Shown: in pieces, positions 8,603 through 10,540 of the stretch
Layout of the letters: the number at the start of each line of letters is the position of its first letter
Numbering within the stretch: position 1 is the stretch's first letter
Assembly: GCA_003573635.1 (NCBI GenBank)
Contig: QUTJ01031253.1
Coordinates: 1 to 10,540 of the forward strand
Direction: 5' to 3'
DNA from: Goniomonas avonlea
Taxonomy: Eukaryota > Cryptophyceae > Goniomonadida > Goniomonadaceae
DNA length: 10,540 nt
Notes under the pieces: generated by a model
The model's input: the letters and a program-made list of their open reading frames with translations, nothing else
Database searches by the model: none
What the model was told of the DNA's origin: nothing
Made by a program: the position numbers and the translations under genes

Positions 8603-9067
8603 CGTTCTAGCAAAGAGGGTCACAGCACCTGATTCGGGCTGAAAGGAGACACCGGTGGGGAGGTCATAGGTGAGACTGCACCCCGCCCACTGCGGCCACC
8701 CGGCATAGGCGGGCGAGCCATCTCTTCTTACTGTTGGTCCAGCTGAAGGAGTGGTCGAGGTCGCTCGTACGCGCTGGGCATACGCGCGTAACGACATCGA
8801 CTAGCGCTCTCCCGGCAAAGATAGCACATAATCTAACGGTTTTAAATCGCTCGAGCTTTTCAATCTTCCCGGTCACTCCATCTACATTGTGTTCTCCCGG
8901 ATATCTACTCACCCAGAACGGATAGAGGTGATAACACCAGAACGTCGTGCGATGGCCGATGACGGCCTCAAGAGATTCGTCCGGAAGGGACCGTTTGTTT
9001 ATGATCGCCACACCAAAACGGTTTGCGTATTTACTGTGGACGGGGATGCTGATTTGTGTTCAGGTTA
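8603..9067 (-). CDS. Uncertain minus-strand coding stretch upstream of the ARM start
   Basis: One minus frame is open from about 9067 to 8664 with normal-looking composition (AIINKRSLPDESLEAVIG, VRLCAIFAGRALVDVV). Near 8735 the protein-like signal moves to another frame that reads SPAYAGWPQWAG and then LPTGVSFQPESGAVT. That last pattern resembles the LPxGLSxxxxTGxVxG strand pair of He_PIG-type Ig-like domains. The second frame ends at a plausible donor (ACG/GTGAGG at 8603), which could join in phase to an acceptor CCCTCTCTAG before 8494 and so into ARM exon A. The frame change could be an unrecognised intron, a frameshift or a decayed gene. The right end overlaps the first exon of the plus-strand gene. 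The ORF has no convincing ATG. Treat as a candidate only. Confidence 0.3.
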
Positions 9068-10458
9068 AAGGCATCCACGTTCCGGTCCTGGTCGACTTAG
9101 TCCGCGAAGACGTCCAAAACAGGGTCATCGGTGTCCTTGGGTTTGTGCTTCTGTTTGCGCTGCTCTTGTTTAGTAAGTTCTCTCCCATACTTTGCAGACT
9201 TTCCAGGCCTTATATCGCCTGCTGCAGTAATCTCCCTGGCTGTCTTTGTGCGACCGGAATTGCCTGTGCCGGAGGGCCTGTCCGCGATGAAGGGTCCTCA
9301 ACCTACCGGAGCAATTAGCACGGGCCGGCAGACTACCACTCTCCTGAAGGTTGTTGACTTTAGCGGCAAAGCAGTAAGCAACGTATCTATCGACGTTTCA
9401 ATTTCGCCACGGATTTCGATTGACGTGCAACTGCCTTACGAGGACCAGTCCACTCCCTACGATCTCTCGCGGATGACTCTTGATGAAATTCGATTCGGGA
9501 GCCTCGCACTACCGATAATATCTTCTAATGGACCGCAAATGTCCAACTCTGATGGGGAGGCTACGCTTCACTGTACTTTTCTGGCTGGGGCAGGCCCTTG
9601 GTAAGTCCGAACAACCAACGGGCCTATGGCACTCAAGGTCCTCATCTGCTGCCGGCAGGACAATAATGTTCCACACTGTTGCTGCAGCCGCATCCGCACT
9701 TTTCGTGCCGGCAACGGTGTACGTGTCAACGACTGTCTCCAAGCTCGTTGCGAGCCCGGCTCCAGCAACAGTGCCCGCGAATGGGGTTGTTCTCCCAACC
9801 CAACCAAGTGTGTCAATCCTGGACGCTAATGGCAAACCACTTGCGGTGAGTGTCCTTTCTACCCTGTTGGTTCCCTAGACTCTTTCCTTCGCTTTGCCTG
9901 ACCCCCCCGGCCAGAACAAGATTGTGACCGCATATTCCGTGTCGCCCATTTCGATTTGGTCTCTGCGCCAGCAGAAGATTGCAATCATGAAGGTGCGCGT
10001 GTGCCCGAGGGGGGAGAGAGCGGGCATGTAGGAATGACAAACAAGAGAGGGGCGGGGGCAGGAGAGCGTTGTCAAGCACAGCGATTCGCGCGGGAACTCT
10101 CGGCATGCGGGACGCAACCATGAGAGAGGGAGTGTGTGGAAGAGCGAGAGGGAGTGTGTGAGTGAGCGGGAGGAGGGGGAGAAATACACCAGATCCCATC
10201 AGAACTCTGAAGTTAAGTCTCATTCGGCCTCTCCAGTAGTCCGGTGGGAGAGAGGGAGAGAGGGAGTGAGAGGCCAGTAACTTATGTACGCAGGGCATTG
10301 TGTCGCAGCCATCAGACGCCAGCGGGGTCGCACGCTTCACAGAGCTGTCCATTATTGGCTTTAACAGCCAGGAACTCTACGTTGCTTTCCACTGTGAGGG
10401 CGTGTGGGGAATGTGGAACAGTGCTGACGACTTCGCAATCAAAATAACGGGATCGAAT
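9001..10458 (+). CDS. Membrane-anchored protein with Ig-like (Invasin/Big-type) modules, 3' end beyond window
   Basis: Exons are 9001-9172, 9228-9600, 9659-9845 and 10294-10458. The introns are 55, 58 and 448 nt, with donors GTAAGT, GTAAGT and GTGAGT; a further donor GTGCGT follows at 10459. Phases match throughout, giving 299 codons in the window. Without that last donor the frame would stop at 10506. Residues 42-65 form a strong membrane helix (GVLGFVLLFALLLF) split by intron 1, after a short N-terminal region that is also hydrophobic (AYLLWTGMLICVQV). Two similar beta-rich modules follow. Each has a VxDxxGKxxxxV turn (VVDFSGKAV; SILDANGKPLAG), an SDxxGxA turn (NSDGEATLHC; SDASGVARF) and a later aromatic strand with Cys. 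Such modules are typical of large extracellular proteins, including polycystin-like proteins of protists; no channel part is visible here. The start could instead be the ATG at 9046. The long third intron carries GA repeats and a 5S-like sequence. Confidence 0.75.
10000..10280. repeat. GA-rich low-complexity intron sequence
   Basis: This is a G/A-rich tract (GGGAGAGAG, GAGAGGGAGTGTGTG) in the third intron of the Ig-like gene, interrupted only by the 5S-like core. It ends just before the acceptor TATGTACGCAG at 10293. It has no coding signal. Confidence 0.8.
10181..10250 (+). pseudogene. 5S rRNA-like core sequence inside an intron
   Basis: The stretch starts GAAATACACC, continues GATCCCATCAGAACTCTGAA, then GTTAAG, a CGGCCT segment, CAGTAGT and GGTGGGAGA. 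These elements appear in the order and with roughly the spacing of eukaryotic 5S rRNA from about nucleotide 24 to 90, including the box A area around GAAGTTAAG. A short helix-II-like pairing (GAGA with TCTC) is possible. The 5' terminal strand and the 3' third (the outer helix I and the loop E/helix IV side) are not recognisable and are replaced by GA repeats. No T-run terminator follows. It is probably a 5S fragment, a decayed copy or a 5S-derived mobile element. It lies in sense orientation to the host gene. Confidence 0.75.
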
Positions 10459-10506
10459 GTGCGTTGTCGCGTCGCACACATATCCTCTGGCAATCCTCAG
10501 ACTTAA

Positions 10507-10540
10507 AGAGAGGGGAGAGAGAGCGAGAGACACACACACG
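10507..10540. repeat. GA/CA low-complexity tract at window end
   Basis: GAGAGAG passes into CACACA at the right edge. It follows the proposed donor at 10459 and is probably the start of another repeat-bearing intron of the Ig-like gene. Confidence 0.7.

Noticed and set aside
10181-10250. Functional 5S rRNA gene
   Set aside because: The outer helix strands and a T-run terminator are missing; only the core is recognisable.
1-10540. tRNA genes, insertion sequences, retrotransposon reverse transcriptase or viral genes
   Set aside because: I looked for T-arm GGTTCRA contexts, terminal inverted repeats and catalytic motifs such as YxDD, and saw none that hold up.

Overview
The window looks like nuclear DNA of a unicellular eukaryote; I cannot name the lineage. 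The coding signal is broken by GT-AG introns, several only 41-58 nt long. The proteins are modular eukaryote-type families (LRR, ARM, Ig-like repeats). Introns and flanks are full of simple tandem repeats. Exon models were worked out by hand from reading frame, splice-site phase and repeat-module continuity. No similarity search or transcript data were available.

Left part (1-2339, minus strand): a secreted leucine-rich-repeat (LRR) protein, read right to left in at least five exons. Two short exons (1072-983 and 434-356) are recognisable only because they continue the 24-residue LRR pattern in phase. The gene runs off the left edge through a purine-rich tandem repeat. A 119-bp AT-rich divergent promoter (2340-2458) separates it from a small plus-strand gene of unknown function (2459-3169).

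Middle (about 3493-8413, minus strand): a long armadillo (ARM) repeat gene. Eight consecutive internal exons are each 129 or 132 nt, and every one is flanked by phase-1 introns at the same place in the repeat, so each exon carries one ARM unit. A ninth unit lies in exon J. Downstream exons on the same strand (4384-4280, 3887-3745, about 3662-3551) encode hydrophobic helices and can be joined in phase, so the product may be an ARM protein with membrane segments; they could also be a separate gene. The first three introns are 46-53 nt. The others are larger, and most are filled with a tandem repeat that differs from intron to intron.

Right part (about 8495-10540): a minus-strand open stretch (9067-8603) of uncertain status lies upstream of, and partly opposite, the start of a plus-strand gene (9001 to beyond 10458). 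That gene encodes an N-terminal membrane anchor followed by Ig-like or Invasin-type beta-sandwich modules. Its third intron contains a clear core of a 5S rRNA sequence in sense orientation. The proteins suggest extracellular recognition (LRR, Ig-like) and scaffolding (ARM), but nothing in the sequence shows that the genes act together.
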